DNA of 64,000 nt from Heterocephalus glaber (Eukaryota > Chordata > Mammalia > Rodentia > Bathyergidae), in NCBI RefSeq assembly GCF_000247695.1, contig NW_004624734.1, positions 30,380,550 to 30,444,549 on the forward strand, read 5' to 3'. Shown piece after piece: positions 44,811-57,800 of this stretch; position 1 is the first letter of the stretch, and every line of letters begins with the position of its first letter. The position numbers were made by a program, and so were the translations under genes. The notes under the pieces were generated by a model. It did not search any database. It was given only the letters and a program-made list of their open reading frames with translations, and was not told where the DNA came from.

Positions 44811-45687
44811 GCCCAAGGTCCCCGTGAGAGGGTGGCCTTTGGGGAGGCAAAGGGCAGTCTTGATGTTCTCTTCGGATGCTTTTGCCTCCATCCTTCCCTG
44901 CGGTTGGTAGATCTGAGGAACCACAGAGAGAGGTCCCGAGGAAACTGACCTCTTTGTGGGAACTTTGCCTTCTTTTCCCCAAGGATTGCTCTTGAGCCCT
45001 GCCTACCTTTCCTTCCTGTTTGATCCTTTTGGGGGCTTCTCTGCAGCTGACAAAGTGGGCCAGGAAGTAGCTCCATTTAGGTAGCATTTAGGCACTTACA
45101 GAGCTTGTGTTGGAGCAGGTTGTGTTGTATGAAGGACCTTAGGAGGGGTTCTATACTCTGAGCTCTTCACAGGGGAAAACAGTCTTAGGAAAGTCAGTCT
45201 AGCACAAGAACTCCAAATATCATGTGAACTCTGATTTCCAGATAAACCTTTAGTGTCTTTCCTTTTGCCTCTGTTTTCTCTGGTTTGAGCTGCTGTGTCT
45301 TGAGTTAAATATGTGTCTTCTCTTCCCCTTATGGTTCCCCCAGCAAATCTGGCAGTAGCTAGTAATGACCACTTTTGCAGGTAGCCTGTGGCCCTGTCAT
45401 TACTCAAAGTCAAAGTTGGTGCTTCAAGATTTCTAAGGAGATGAAAGCCTGCCTTTCTCTCCTTTCCTCATGTCTCTTGGAAAATTTTCTATTCCTTAAC
45501 CTAGTACTTGCCCTCATTTCTAGCGGGGAGCTCAGGGTTGCTTGATGTCAGTGGTCTGGTGGAGTCAGAAGAATGTGCCTTCTTTCCCAGATCTGGGGAG
45601 CATAGCTCTTTACATGGAGTCCCCTTCAGTACCCAGGCAGCCTCTTACAGAACCACACTTTGTTCCTCTTATAAAGTGAGGATTGAA
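44811..45687. other. Intron 2, unique
   Basis: Minus-strand ORFs of 89-113 codons here match no family I know. Confidence 0.45.
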
Positions 45688-45836
45688 ACTGGATGTGGTG
45701 GCACATGCCTGTAATCCCAGACTCTGGAGGCTGAGGCAGGAGGAACACCACAAGTTTGAGGTCAGCCTGGGGTACACAGTGTGTTCAAGCCTGAACTCCA
45801 TAGTGAGACCTTGTCTCAGAAACAAAACAGAGGATT
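45688..45836 (+). mobile_element. B1 SINE
   Basis: 'actggatgtggtggcacatg', 'cctgtaatcccagactctgg', with the internal duplication around 'gtcagcctggggtacacagt', and tail 'tctcagaaacaaaac'. No ID half. Confidence 0.9.
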
Positions 45837-47532
45837 GATAACGTGAGAACTATGCATGTCCTGGAATCTTTGTATGTATTGGTTCGTTTTAGGGGAAAAG
45901 GATGATAGCTATTATTAGTCCAAGTCTCAGAGGAGTTAGAACTTAACTTGGGCATCTGTTTAAGAGATGCACTGGGCCAGAGTAAGGAATGTAGGCCCCA
46001 GTGTGGTCCTTAACACTGAGTTGCTGGGCAATCTAGAGTTCATCTTGTGATCTCTCTGGACCTCAGATTCCTCTTCTGTGAAATGAGAAGTTTGAATGAG
46101 GTGGTGTCTGAGGTCCTTCCAGGACATAAAGCACAAACATGGGTGTGTTTGGGGAGGTGTTGTCTACCAGGTTTGTCTACCTTGGCATGTCAGGCTGCAG
46201 TGTGGCCAGTCTCCTTCCAGGATTACTCTCGAAGGAGCTAGGGCTCCCAAAAGAGACTCTGCTGAGTGGTTTAGTGGAGAAACAGTTGGCAGGAGCCTGC
46301 AGGTGCTCCTGCCCCCACTGCTACCCAAGCAGTGACAGATGGCCTTGCTGAGAGAAGATGCTCCAGTCACATGAACTATGACAGGGCCTCACAATAGACC
46401 AAGGACAACCTTCATGCTGGGTTGAATGCCACTTCTGTCCTTGTTGCTGAGCAAGGGGCATTGGACGTCTCAGAGCTTTGCTCCTGTTTGACTCACAGAT
46501 GCCTCTTGCCCACTTTTCTGAATCAAAACAGGAATTTTTTAGATGGGGCCCAAGACCACTTAGTTGGTTTTAGTTGTGTTCCTCTCTGTCCCCACTCACT
46601 AACAGAAATTGCATGAAAAACTGGTGTCCTGTCCAGGGCACTATAAATGTGACATAGAAATTAATATTAAAAGCTATAGGTTGCATGTTCCTTTTCCTCC
46701 TTACTACATGAGACCTTTTGCTTTTAAAACAGGAAGCTTGGAGGTTTTGGTCTGAAAAGAAAGCATTTTTCCCCTCTGGAGTGGTTGGTGAATCCATGTG
46801 GTATACTTGGACAAACACTGGCTTGGGAGGCAGATGGACTGGGACTTAAGTTCCTTACTTCTTGAGCACCTGGCCCTGGGCCTCCGATTAGCTTCTTGGA
46901 GCTCCAGGAATCTTATCTGTAAAATGTGGACAATGCAGAAAAAAGCAGTGTTTTCTTAATTAAGGTGGTCTGAAGTAATTTGGGCCAAGCATCACTCAGG
47001 CATGGCACTCAGTAAATGGTGCAGTGCCTTTTTTCCATCTCTAAGGAATAGGAGCTACTTCTTCCCATTTCTTGTCATTTTAGGTGTACGTAGGTTCTGG
47101 TTGGCTTTCACTTTTTAAAGGGCTTGGAGGATTTTGTCCCAAGCCAGCCAGGCATAGTTGTATTTCTCCCACTTAAATGGGCAGATTTATTTCAGCTGAA
47201 GCAGCTGAAAGGGATGGAGCCTTCCCCCACTTCCTTCTAACTGTGCTTGGGCCTTTTGTGGGAGATGCCTGTGCCTCCTGCACCCTCTGGACTCAGCTTT
47301 AACTCCAGGTGCTCAGGCCCTGTCTTATCTGTTAGGGCCTTTGGCCTTTGGCATGGGACATCTGGCCAGTTTCTGGCTCTATTTGACTCTCCCTGATAAT
47401 GAAAATGGTTTTGCCCCAGGAGGAAGGCAGAATATCTCCCTTCTCTGCTGCAGCCCTGGGCAGCTGAGGTCAAATGAATGGCCGGTTTTCACATCCCTCT
47501 TTGCTTCCCCATATCAGCTCAGCATTCTTGTT
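45837..47532 (-). mobile_element. Intron 2 with two MIR relics (antisense) at about 46030-46130 and 46800-47020
   Basis: 46045-46110 ('ctctggacctcagattcctc', 'tctgtgaaatgagaagtttg') and 46810-47020 ('acactggcttgggaggcaga', 'atcttatctgtaaaatgtgg', 'ggcatggcactcagtaaatg') follow MIR in reverse. The rest is unique. Confidence 0.55.
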
Positions 47533-47542
47533 GCATGGTACC

Positions 47543-47590
47543 TTTTTTGTTGTTTTTTTGCTTTGTTTTGTTTTTTGGTACCAGGGATTG
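47543..47590 (-). mobile_element. Extremely truncated ID SINE with target-site duplication
   Basis: A T-rich tail (47543-47576) is followed by only 14 bp of ID body, ggtaccagggattg (47577-47590). gcatggtacctttt (47533-47546) and gcatggtatctttt (47591-47604) flank it. Confidence 0.85.
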
Positions 47591-47604
47591 GCATGGTATC
47601 TTTT

Positions 47605-48075
47605 AAGACTCTGGAATATCAGGGTGGACTGAAGTGCTCTACTTTGTTTTGTGGTCTTATTTGGGAAGATGAGTGGCATGTTTGTTCTGTTCCTATCTCT
47701 GAATTACAGCATTCTATTTTATACAACACTGAGTTTTTTCCCATACATACCCCCCACCCCCACCCTGTGGACATTGTCCAATCATTGCCTGGCCTTTTTT
47801 CCTTTAGCCCATGTTTTAGGCTCAAGTCCCTTTTCTGTGGGAGATGACTCCCATGAGTTCTGGGTAAACCTGGGTTTGCACCCTGCCTGGCTCTGTTACT
47901 TGCTACTGGGGACCTTGAGCAAATGACATGTTCTCTGTGCCTTAGGTTTTGCAAATTTGAGATGGGAATACTATCTATATCATTTTACAGGATAGAAGTG
48001 AAGATTAAATCAGATAATCCACACGAAGCTCTTAGCAGTGCCTGACACTTGTAAGTGCTCAATATATTGACCACC
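47605..48075 (-). mobile_element. Intron 2; MIR SINE (antisense) at about 47880-48075
   Basis: 'accttgagcaaatgacatgt', 'tagaagtgaagattaaatca' and 'agcagtgcctgacacttgta' follow MIR in reverse. 47605-47880 shows nothing recognised. Confidence 0.65.
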
Positions 48076-48639
48076 ATGATTGTAATTCCAGCTGCTACAT
48101 TTGCTCCCACAGTATTTAGGTCACAATTTGTGCTGTACTTTTGGTATACTTTGTCTTGTACATGTGTTTTCAGTGTTTTAATTATTCTCTCCAATTGCAC
48201 TATAGATTTAAATTTTTAAAATATGACATATACATGTTAAAATAGTACAACATTGAATACAAAGAAAGGTCAATCTCCTTTTTACCCAAACTTGTAAAAA
48301 GCTTACTTCCTAGGAGCAAATGCAATTAAGTTTTTGTTTCCTCTGATAATTTTTTTCTCTATGAAAACATAAGATTCTCAATAGGATTTTCTTTTACTTT
48401 TTTTTTCTTTTAAAACTTGTATTCATAGGATTTTTGATATCATAGGTATTATTCCTTTTACTTTTGTCTTCTCCTGCTCCTTACTTCCTCCCTGCTCACA
48501 TCATATATATATATAATACAGGACTTTGCATATAGCAGTCCGGGTATTTGGTAGCAACTCCAGTGTTGCTAAGAAATCTTGTTCCTTTTTTGTCCCTAGT
48601 TTCGTTCCATGGTGGACTCACCTCTGCCCCCCCTTTTCT

Positions 48640-48935
48640 TTTCCTTTTGTGGTATTGGAGATCAAACTCAGAGGCTTTACACTGAGCTACAACCCCAGCT
48701 TATTTTGTATTTATTTTTATTTTTTATTTTTGGTACTGGAGATGGAACTCAGGTCCTTCCGCTTGCAAGGCAGGCAGAAGAACCACTGAGCTAAATCCCC
48801 GGCCCAGCTTATTTTTTATTTTGAGATAGGTCTTTCTAAGTCCCTAAATTGCCCAGGCTAGTCTCACACTTGGGATTATCCTGCCTCAGCCTCCCAAAGT
48901 GCTGGATTTGCAGGCATGCACCACCACACCCCGCT
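48640..48935 (-). mobile_element. B1-dID SINE, antisense, interrupted by an ID
   Basis: Reversed ID half at 48640-48696 ('ggtattggagatcaaactca', 'gagctacaaccccagc'), then the inserted ID, then the B1 half at 48806-48935 ('gattatcctgcctcagcctc', 'gcatgcaccaccacaccccg'). Confidence 0.88.
48725..48805 (-). mobile_element. ID SINE, antisense, inside the B1-dID
   Basis: 'ggtactggagatggaactca', 'agaaccactgagctaaatcc'. The flanks agcttattttg and agctta ttttt are its duplication. Confidence 0.9.
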
Positions 48936-49861
48936 CAAACTCTATTATCAGATGAGTTTCATGTGCTCTCTTTAAGGCCTTGCTTTTTATATCTTCATTC
49001 CATAAACTTCCAGGAGCCTTGGACCCTAGAGGAAAGTGATCATTGGAGTAGCTTATATAGTTGGAACCCTAAGGCTTGCCTCTGGTCTTGTCCAGCTGTG
49101 AGGCTCTGACTGCCCACTCCTTCCTTAGAGCCAGACTCGGGAAGCAGGGCCCTGGTAGTAGCTGATTTTATACCTAAGACCTTTCCCTGCCAATCCTTGC
49201 GACCATTTGCAAGCAGTGTGCCTGACAGAGCAGTGTAACAGGAAAAAGTATCATTGAAAAAAGAAAAAAGTTATCCCAGATGCCAGTGTGCAGTCATAGC
49301 CGAGTTCACCTTCATGGTTGGCTCTGCTGTTCTTGTCCTGTGCACCTCATCTCCTTTCCCAGGTGAAGTCACAGTGTACGTGCTGTCTGGACGCTTAGGG
49401 CCTTTTGCCTTCTACATTCTATAACCTTCAAGAGTCTAACAGGAAGGAAAAAAGGACCCTAGCTAGGGTCCTCTTTAGTTTCCAGTCATTCATCTTAACT
49501 TTGTTTTGAACTTGATACCAGGGAAAGCTTATAGGACCTTATAGCTGTGCTCAGGAGAAGGTGAGTGAATGCCAAAGGGGATGCTGACGTGGGATTCCTG
49601 AGTCACGATGATGTTATTTCCTTTAGCACCCCTACCCCTTACTCTGCCCACATGTTACTAATAATGGAATGAGGCTGTATACACCACCTGAGGAATCAGG
49701 ACCCCTGAGGTGTAGGTGCCAAGGTTAAAGTTTGGGAGTGGAATCTGTGTCTTCTTTCTTGATTACTGATGTGAATTTCATTTTCTTTAATGTGCTGTGG
49801 GGAAGAATATATGTCATATTTTGTGTTTGATGGTTTAGAATCTTATTTGAAATGATACCTA
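48936..49861. other. Intron 2, unique
   Basis: Nothing recognised. Confidence 0.45.
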
Positions 49862-50010
49862 CCTGAGATATTATAGGCAAAAGTGGCAGTATTCCCATTT
49901 TACAGTAGAGGAAACTGAGACTTGGAGAGGTTTAATATTTCACCCACAAACACATAGCTAGAGAATAGTAAAGCCAGACTGTGAATCCAGGCTCTAGAGT
50001 ACTTGTGTCA
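49862..50010 (+). mobile_element. MIR SINE
   Basis: 'tattcccattttacagtaga', 'ggaaactgagacttggagag' and 'gtgaatccaggctctagagt' follow the MIR core. Confidence 0.75.
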
Positions 50011-52589
50011 TGGTCTTTCTACTCTGCTCTTGGGGAACAGAGCACAGTAGGAGACCTTCCCCTAGCAACTTATTCAGCAGGACAGACCCTTGACTCATCA
50101 GAGCCTGGGAACTAGACCTGAACTGTAAGCCTGGTCTTGGGGCCTTTGTGGGGTAGCTCATTCCCACATCTCAGATTTCAAATGTGGGGATCCTTAGAAG
50201 GCCTCTGGTACCTCTGGACCTGAAAGTCTAAAATGCGCAAGACCTGAGAGCTAATTTCTCATTTCTCCTTTCCCCACACCTTCTCCAAAAGCCCTGCTTG
50301 AACCTTAGCTTTGGTTCTTGTTATGGTTTGTCCTGAGCCACAGTTGTGCTTATGTACAGCTGTCCAAAATTTGGGCTGTCATAGAAGTCTCCACTGTATT
50401 GGACTCTTGTTTTTAACCTGTGTTTATATTGTGATTTTGTTTTTGTTTAAACAAAGGAAGTATATATAGATTTCAGATAAATTCACAGATGGTTGTTTAT
50501 AGAACTTAGCATTTTTTAACCAGAAAAGAAATGTAAATTTGAAAAAGGGTTTCAACACGTTTGGTGACAGCAGAGGCCCGTGTAGTTATTCAGAGCCACA
50601 ACTTTCAGCTCCCTGCCCCCTTGGAGGTGAGCAGGCCATGCTGGGCGCCGCCTGTGTACATGGCCACATGGACCCCATCTACCCCACGTGGAAGTTCTGT
50701 TCCCCTAGAGAAGAGTGAGGCGTGCCTTCCGGTGCCCACGTATGTGTTTAGTGTCGTGGAAAGCGAGCTTGACTTCACACTCATTCCTCAGCACTCCAAT
50801 TCAGATAGGTTGCCTATGGGACAGCTCTCGGCAAGAGAAGTGCCCCAGCGCTTCCTCCCCTCTCCTCACAGTGAGAACCTTGACTTGTTGCTACTGGAAC
50901 TTGTGAACTTTTGTGGCTCAGAATGATTTTTGAATGACTTGGTCTGGCAGAAACACTCTTTTAAAAGGAATTTTGAGCATGAGATTTAGGAGCTTCTTTA
51001 TATACAGTCAGGGACTGAGATGAGGGGCGGGATTTGAATAGATGTTTCTGTGGGCCCTGTGGATGCTGAAGAAAAAGAAGCGTTGGACTAATTCTAACTT
51101 ACTTTAGGGTGCTGTCTTCCCCCTTCCTCCTGGCTGGACACAGCTCTGCCCTGGGGTCCTTAACATGTGACACTTGGCCTTCATATAAAGCATGACTCTA
51201 GTTTGTATGGGCCATGAATCTGGCCATTTTAGGTTCCTTATAAACAAGCTTTTGGTGCTTTATCTGCTATTTAGTATATTGGAAAGAGACTGGGAGTAGG
51301 AAAGTCACCAAAAATGACCTTCCAAAAAGAGTAAAAATGTCCCTGCTTAAGAAAAAGGAGGTATTCTGAGATCTTTTCTCACCCAAGGGCTCCTACATGC
51401 AGAGAATAAGGAATGTGAACATTTGCCCAGAAGTTTCTGGGTATTCTGGGAATGTTTCTTAGGTCTGCCTTACCATGTAGCAGGAGGGAAGGAACAGACT
51501 GGCTCCCCCTTGGAAACCAAGGTACACCTCCTTGAGAATCTGTGGTTTTGAATCTGCCCAGCACTGGTGAGATAGCCCTAGCTCATGGGAAGAGGGTGTG
51601 TAAAGTAGTGTTTGGAGGTGGATTGGGGAGGTTCAAGGACAGTCCTCATCTTCCTTGCTAGTAGGCAGAGAAATGCAAGGAAGGAGCTAGGAAAGGCACC
51701 CATAGCATGGTCTGAAAGACAGTGAGTCAAAGCAAAGCTAGTCTTACCCTGAGGAGATACATGAGGTTCGTACCTCCCTGCTTTTAGGTAGAGGGTTTGA
51801 GGGTGATTCATAAGAAACTTTACCCTGTGTTTCATAGCTTTCTGGAGCAATTAAGATTTTGAGGTTCAGAATGGCAGCGCCCTGTGTTTTGAGCCCTTTG
51901 TGGTGTGAGCTTCCTTGCCTGCAAGGCAATAGGAGGGAGGTGGTATCTGTGGTGGGTAGTGCTGCCTCCTCCCCTGCCCTCAGATGCTTTCTCCTGTCTG
52001 GTGCCCTGAGTGAAGTGCGGGTCACGGATCCTGGAATGTTTGCATTTGTGTGGGTTATGATTCTCAGCCAGTTTAATTACCCAGCAGGTCCTCGTAAGAA
52101 TTGGATGTGCCTACGCTTGTATGGATGCTGCAGGAAATATGACACATTTATCGGATATGTAATAAAGACGTCACTTCCATTACAGTCTTTCTATCCCCGG
52201 GAGCTATCCTATGTAAGCACACCCCAAACAGCTGAAGAGTATGGTACAGTATGGTGTAGCGTGCCAAGGACACAAACGTTGAGGGCCTAGCGAAGATAGA
52301 ATTCACGGGAAGAGTTGACGGAGGAGTTCGGCCTTAAAGAGTGTGTGGCATTCAGGAGGGTTTGATAATAGGTGGATGGGCCCCAGGTCTGACCTTCCAG
52401 GGAAGGAGGCCTACCTCAGCTCAGACAGGACCAAGGGCTCGCTGATGATGATACCCTGTACCTGGGTCCTTTAGGGAATAACCAGACATAGAATACTGAA
52501 TAGGGAAGCCATGCTCCCAAGTAGGTGAGTCTTCCATTAGAAACAGCTCCTTCTTGCTTGCTACGTGGCCAGAGAGTATAGAATGGTAC
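50011..52589. other. Intron 2, unique
   Basis: 2.6 kb with no clear repeat or gene. ORFs at 50561-50926 (121 codons) and 51859-52290 (143 codons) lack recognisable motifs and splice context. Confidence 0.45.
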
Positions 52590-52770
52590 AGTGCTGTAGG
52601 CTCCCAGTCAGGCAGATCTGGCTTTGGGCAGTGTCCTCACCTCTGAATCCATTTCCTCTTCCGTAAGGTGAGGACAGTCCTACCATTAACTCATAGCATT
52701 GTAATAAAGTTGTACATGTAAGGATTAGGGCATAGTGCTGGCACAAAGTAAGTGCTCAATAAAAGGTAAC
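52590..52770 (-). mobile_element. MIR SINE, antisense
   Basis: 'gtcctcacctctgaatccat', 'tctagg'-free core with 'cattgtaataaagttgtaca' and 'gcacaaagtaagtgctcaat' follow reversed MIR. Confidence 0.7.
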
Positions 52771-52839
52771 TTTTCCTTTATTAAGAATTCCATTTTCAAG
52801 AATAACTACTTCTCTGGTAGCAGCATATTTGACTAGCCT

Positions 52840-53275
52840 CACACATTTGCCACCTGCTGTTTTTCATTACTATTGCTTCTGAATAAACCACCTCAAACAA
52901 GAACCTTTTTATTATGCTCATAGAGATTATGGGTCGGGAATTTGGAAAGGGCTCAATAGGCATGGCTTGTCCTTATTAATATCGGGGGCCTCAGCTGGGA
53001 AGGCTCAGTGTGAGGTCACAGATAGAGGCAGGAGTCATCTGAAGTTTGTCTACCCATTTGTATGGTGCCTGTTCTGGGAGGCCTTGAAGGCTAGGACAGT
53101 GGAGTGTCCACAAGCAGCCCCTCCAGGGGCCTCCCTGTTTCAGGGCTCTCGGACTAGCTCAAGGCTTCGAGTACAAGCGTTCAACGAACAAGGTAGAAGT
53201 TGCATCATTTTTTCTGATGTAGCTTAGAAGGCAGGCCCTGTCACTTCCACTGTTTTCTGTTAGTGAGTATCAAAC
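52840..53275. repeat. Ancient repeat, class unresolved
   Basis: 'tattatgctcatagagatta', 'tgggtcgggaatttggaaag' and 'ggcaggagtcatctgaagtt' recall a mammal-wide repeat (possibly an LTR). Class not assigned. Confidence 0.4.
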
Positions 53276-54890
53276 CTAACCAGATTCAACTATCTTAACT
53301 TAAACGCTCCTCTCAGTGGAAGAAGTGCCAAGGTCACACTGAAGAAAAACACATAAGATGGTAGATGTTGCATGCGAATCTGGAAATACATTCTCCCATG
53401 GTCACCAAAAGAGCTGGAGGCAGAGCTTGGGGATGCAAAATCCTTGGGAGCCCATGAAGCAGCCACACCCCATGTCTGTATGCCAGGAAAGAAGAACTGC
53501 TTTCTGTGGACAGAACCATCATATGCTTCCTCTTCTTTTGATTATTTCTATCTGGTATGTAGCTGGCTGTCTGAAGCCTTACAGATCTGGTAGCTCTTCT
53601 CAGTCATTTGAGCTGGGAAGGTGGGAGAGTTCAGAGCAGGTGGGTGTTTGAGGAGCTGGCCTTTAGTAAGGACAATGGCTGCACCAAAGCTCTGCCTCTG
53701 GTGTTCTGTTCCTGCTGGTGACATCTGTGTCTGGCCAGTCAGGGCTTGAGTCGTAGTTGTGTTACCTGGGCTTAATTTGCACACGATGGCAATGACTGTA
53801 TGTAGGTGTTCAAGTTAGCATCTTTTGAAGTAGTCATATTCTAGGACATTAGAACAAGGTGTCCCGCAGATGCATGCTCGGGGATTTAGTTAGGGGAACG
53901 GTACCTGTTTTTCTGTTACAATCACAAGAAGCTTTTACTGAACAGCGTGAGAGCTGTGGGAAGGGGGCACAGTGTCCAGGGAAGAGATGAAAGTATAGTT
54001 CACATGGGAAGCTAGCGCTGGGTAGAGGAGTCATTTTTCAAGGCTGATGAATTGAGGCCTATAAATATGTTAGTTCCCTATCATGTCTTCTAACCTCCAG
54101 CCCAATAAGGCAGTAGAAATCCACATAGCATGCTGATGAATCATACAGCCAGCATAGGTGTGGGCACATTGTGAAGGTTGGTGCTGTGGTTTCTCATGGC
54201 CTGGCCCACACGTACGCAAGTGGTTTCCTCCTTGCTCCTCATAGCACACGTCCATGGCCAGCCAGAGTTGGGAGTGGCCTGAAACCCTAGATACCCAGTA
54301 TCCCAGTCCTGTTCAGCAACTAGCCTGTCTGAACACTGCTTCTGGGGAAGACATAAGCCAGTCCTCGAAAACCCTTCTATCAATTGGTCCCCACTCATGC
54401 CATTCTTAGCCTGTGCCATTCCCTGAGCTCCTTGCTGCATGACCTTAGTAGATGTTATAAAGTACAGTGCAGTAGTGATCTGGGGGCTTGCCAGTTATCT
54501 CACATGAATGCAGGACTGAGCCAAACTGTATCTAGTATGGACAGTGGCAGTCAGTAATGGATGAGTTGGTGACTGTAACTGAAAATGAGGAAACCATGTT
54601 CCTCCGTGGCTGTGGAAGCTGGAGAGAATGGGGAGAGTGGATGTTACCCCAGAGGTAGTGAAGTGGAACTACTAAAAGTCGCTCTGTTCACTAAATGCTA
54701 ATATTTTTCTGTAATATTGACCCAGCTAGAGCAAATAGGTAATGTGGTGGCAGAGAGATCCTAGGACTCAGGAGCTAGTCTTTCTCTTTGTGTGTGAAAT
54801 TACTGTCTGTTTGTCCTACCATCCTCATCCCCATACCTTAGTTGTCCATCACCATCTTCTGGACACATTGGGTTAGGTTCCTTTCTGTGT
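53276..54890. other. Intron 2, unique
   Basis: Nothing recognised. Confidence 0.45.
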
Positions 54891-55230
54891 CCTTGCTGCC
54901 AGCCTGTTGGTTTTCCAGTTGAATGCCTGTCGTTGCAACCACGGTTGTTTTGCTGAAGTGCAGATCTGGTCACACCACTTCCCTGTGTATAACTGGCCTG
55001 ACTCCAGGCCAGAATCCAGGCTCTTTGGTATGGACTGTAGTGTTCCAGTCCTGCTCCAGTCCTTCATTCCAGCTCTCTTTTCTATTCATGAAGGTTCTAC
55101 TCTAGCTACAAGGGATTATTTCTTAGATACTGTATGTCACTCCTCCCTAGACCAAACTTTGTCCTTTATAGTTCAGAGTGAATATGCATTTGGACTTGCA
55201 TGTTTCCAGTGTCTTCCACAGTAGGTATTC
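54891..55230 (-). mobile_element. L2 LINE fragment, antisense
   Basis: 'cagatctggtcacaccactt', 'ccaggctctttggtatggac' and 'ctagaccaaactttgtcctt' follow L2 in reverse. Confidence 0.65.
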
Positions 55231-55317
55231 AAATATGGGCAGATGGAGTAGAAAAAGATCCTTGTGATGAGCATAGGAGCCAAAGCTTTTCCAGTTCCTG
55301 GGTGTGAAATTTAGGGT

Positions 55318-55570
55318 AATAACTAAGCCATAGCATCTTCATCTGTAAATGGATGTTAAAACTCTACCTTATTGGGCGGGGGATTTAGCTCAGTGGTTTT
55401 GCTGCCTGCTGCGCAAGCGCAAGGACCCGAGTTCGATCCCTGATACCAAAAAAAAAACAAACCAAAAACAAAACTCTACCTTATCACATGAGGTTTTTAG
55501 ATGAGGTAATGCATATAAAATGTTTACCTTGGTGCTTGGTGTGTAGTAAGTGCTCAATAAATGCTAGAAA
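55318..55570 (-). mobile_element. MIR SINE, antisense, split by an ID
   Basis: 'catagcatcttcatctgtaa' before and 'gtagtaagtgctcaataaat' after the ID are MIR text. Confidence 0.7.
55373..55469 (+). mobile_element. ID SINE with target-site duplication, inside the MIR
   Basis: ggatttagctcagtggtttt, variable region ctgctgcgcaagcgcaagga, B box gttcgatccc, A tail with C interruptions. aaaactctacctt repeats on both sides. Nearly identical to the copy at 42844. Confidence 0.93.
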
Positions 55571-57559
55571 GGATAGTGATAATGGTTGCAGGTGTGTAGG
55601 CTTATGACAGTATGAATGAGAATGGAGATGTGTGAATGAGTAAAGTGTCAACGTATTTTCCTGTATAGGATCATGTGTAAGTTCCTCTCTTGCTTTCCTT
55701 TTTATCTTTGTAGATGACTCTGACTTTTTTCAATAACCAAAGCAGTTTTTACCTTTTACTTACCAAAGTCAGTAGATACTCAGGCATGCACATTATCTGG
55801 GAGGAGTCTTGATATCTTGGAGTAACAACCAAGATTTGCTGTCGGTTGTAATTCTATCTGAACATAGGCTGTATTTTAGAGGCTTTCGCTAACCCTGGGG
55901 CCCTTTCTACCCGTGATCATGGTGCCTCCTTCCCAGAGAACTGGTTGAGCACTGCAGTTGGTCAAGGTAGGGGCTTGAGGTCCTGATCGGGTCTTACCAA
56001 GGACCAAGCCGAGTGTCTCACGGGTTATCTTGCTGGGGCACGTGATTCCAGTCAGAGGCTGGGCCTTGTGCTCCAGTGTATGCCGACCACTTCTGTTAGC
56101 ATCAGGCTGGTTAAATATGCGGACCCTCAGAGGGAGGAGAATCTCCTTTTGTAAAAGCACTTCTCCCTGTTTTGGGGTATAAGGAGTGGCCCCTCCTGCA
56201 GTAATGGTTCTCCTGAGGCTGAGTGAGGTTGCTGGTACACAGTGGAGTCTAGAGTTTGAAAGTCAGTCTTTGCCTTTCTTAATGTATGAATCTCAGCCCT
56301 TCTTGCCACTCTCCAGAGGCCCTTTCTGCTGGCCTGGGGACGAGTCACTAGGTAGGGCAAACATTTTAGAAAAGAAAAAAGATAAGTAGGTGGTGATTTG
56401 GCATGGGTAGAGGCAGGAAATCTTAGTAAAAAAGAGTAGTGAGATTGGCATTGGGCCAAGCCACAGGGCTCTAAAGATGGGTAGGAAATGAGAGATGAGC
56501 CAGTCTGGGTGTTTTTGTAGTTCCTGCAGCCTGGTATGTGAAGGGTTGATGAGAGAGGATTCTGGAAATGGAAGTGGAGGTCCTGGATTGAGAATGTTTT
56601 GTTCTTCCCTGCCCCATTAGCTATGTTGGGCCTATTTGCTGCTGCTAGGACCAAATATTGTACATATCTGTCTCGAGGGCAAAGCCCTGGTGGAGAAAGC
56701 AGAACTTCAGGATCCCAGGGATTCCTCTGCTTTATTAATTCTTGTCCTTGCACTTCTGAGCATTTATGTTTTTGGCTCGCAGCCCTCCCACTGATTTTAC
56801 TGATGGGGTACCTGGATATACCATATGAAGCATGTCAATTAAGGACGATGGTTGGTGGTATTGTTTGCAGGGGCAAGCTTGTATGACAGTCAAAACTCAA
56901 GATTTCTAAAATGGTTTCAGACCTCCTATAGGAGGGTCATTTGCCCTGCCCATCAGCACCTTTGTTCCAACCCTAAAGCTATGTCTTAGCCATGGTGACT
57001 TTTAGCACATAGTTGTCCTAAATGATGCCCGGGGAGATACTGCCGGACAGCAAGCTTTTACCATTGCACCTTACAAGAGCTTTCCTAGTTTGATCAGGAA
57101 TGTCTGTGAGCTTCCCAAATATTTAGCCTTCACTTCCAAAGCTCTGTAATTTAAATATGAAAGGCTGGTTCCTTCCCTAGAAGGATGCAGAGCAGTACTC
57201 CAGTAGTATAGGCTTAGACTGACTCTCTGAGTTCCAATAGAAAAGGCTATGGACTTAGCAGTAGAATTAGGTTTGACAAGTGGCTTTGCTGGCTTCTATG
57301 CCAGTTCTCTTCTGTTCTAAACATGGTTTTTCTTCCTTGCATGTGCCAGAGAGAATTATCCATCTACTGGACAGTGCTCTGTATAAAAACACTCTCAGTG
57401 TTCAGAACGTAGGACAAAGGGAGGGAGGTTTCTGCCCAAATAATTTGCAATTTGAGACTGTCCAAGATAAATCAAAGGAAGATGTGGTTCATACACTGGC
57501 ATTTGAGAGACCAGTCTCATAGAGAAGCAGAGGGTATCATAGAGGGGCAGCATGGGATA
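55571..57559. other. Intron 2, unique
   Basis: A 208-codon minus-strand ORF (56127-56753) has no recognisable motif and is probably chance. Confidence 0.45.
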
Positions 57560-57800
57560 GTGGAGGGAGCATGGGTTTAGGAGCCAGAGTGGGTTTCGGT
57601 CCTTCCTTTTCCTAGATGTGGACCTGTCACATAACCTTCAGGCCCCAGCTTTCTCATTTGTAAAGTGGGCTTGTTGCCCAACTTGCAGTGACCATGAGGA
57701 GTGGATGAAGAGGCATGGCAGTGAAGCGCCTACACCATGCCTGGGATGTAGAAGGCATGCAAGCAATAGCAACTGCTGCTGCTATGATTATTCAGGGACT
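57560..57800 (-). mobile_element. MIR SINE, antisense
   Basis: 'gcatgggtttaggagccaga', 'ggacctgtcacataacctt' and 'ctttctcatttgtaaagtgg' follow reversed MIR. Confidence 0.7.

Noticed and set aside
56127..56753. 208-codon minus-strand ORF
   Set aside because: No recognisable domain, biased to chance in moderately GC-rich intron sequence.
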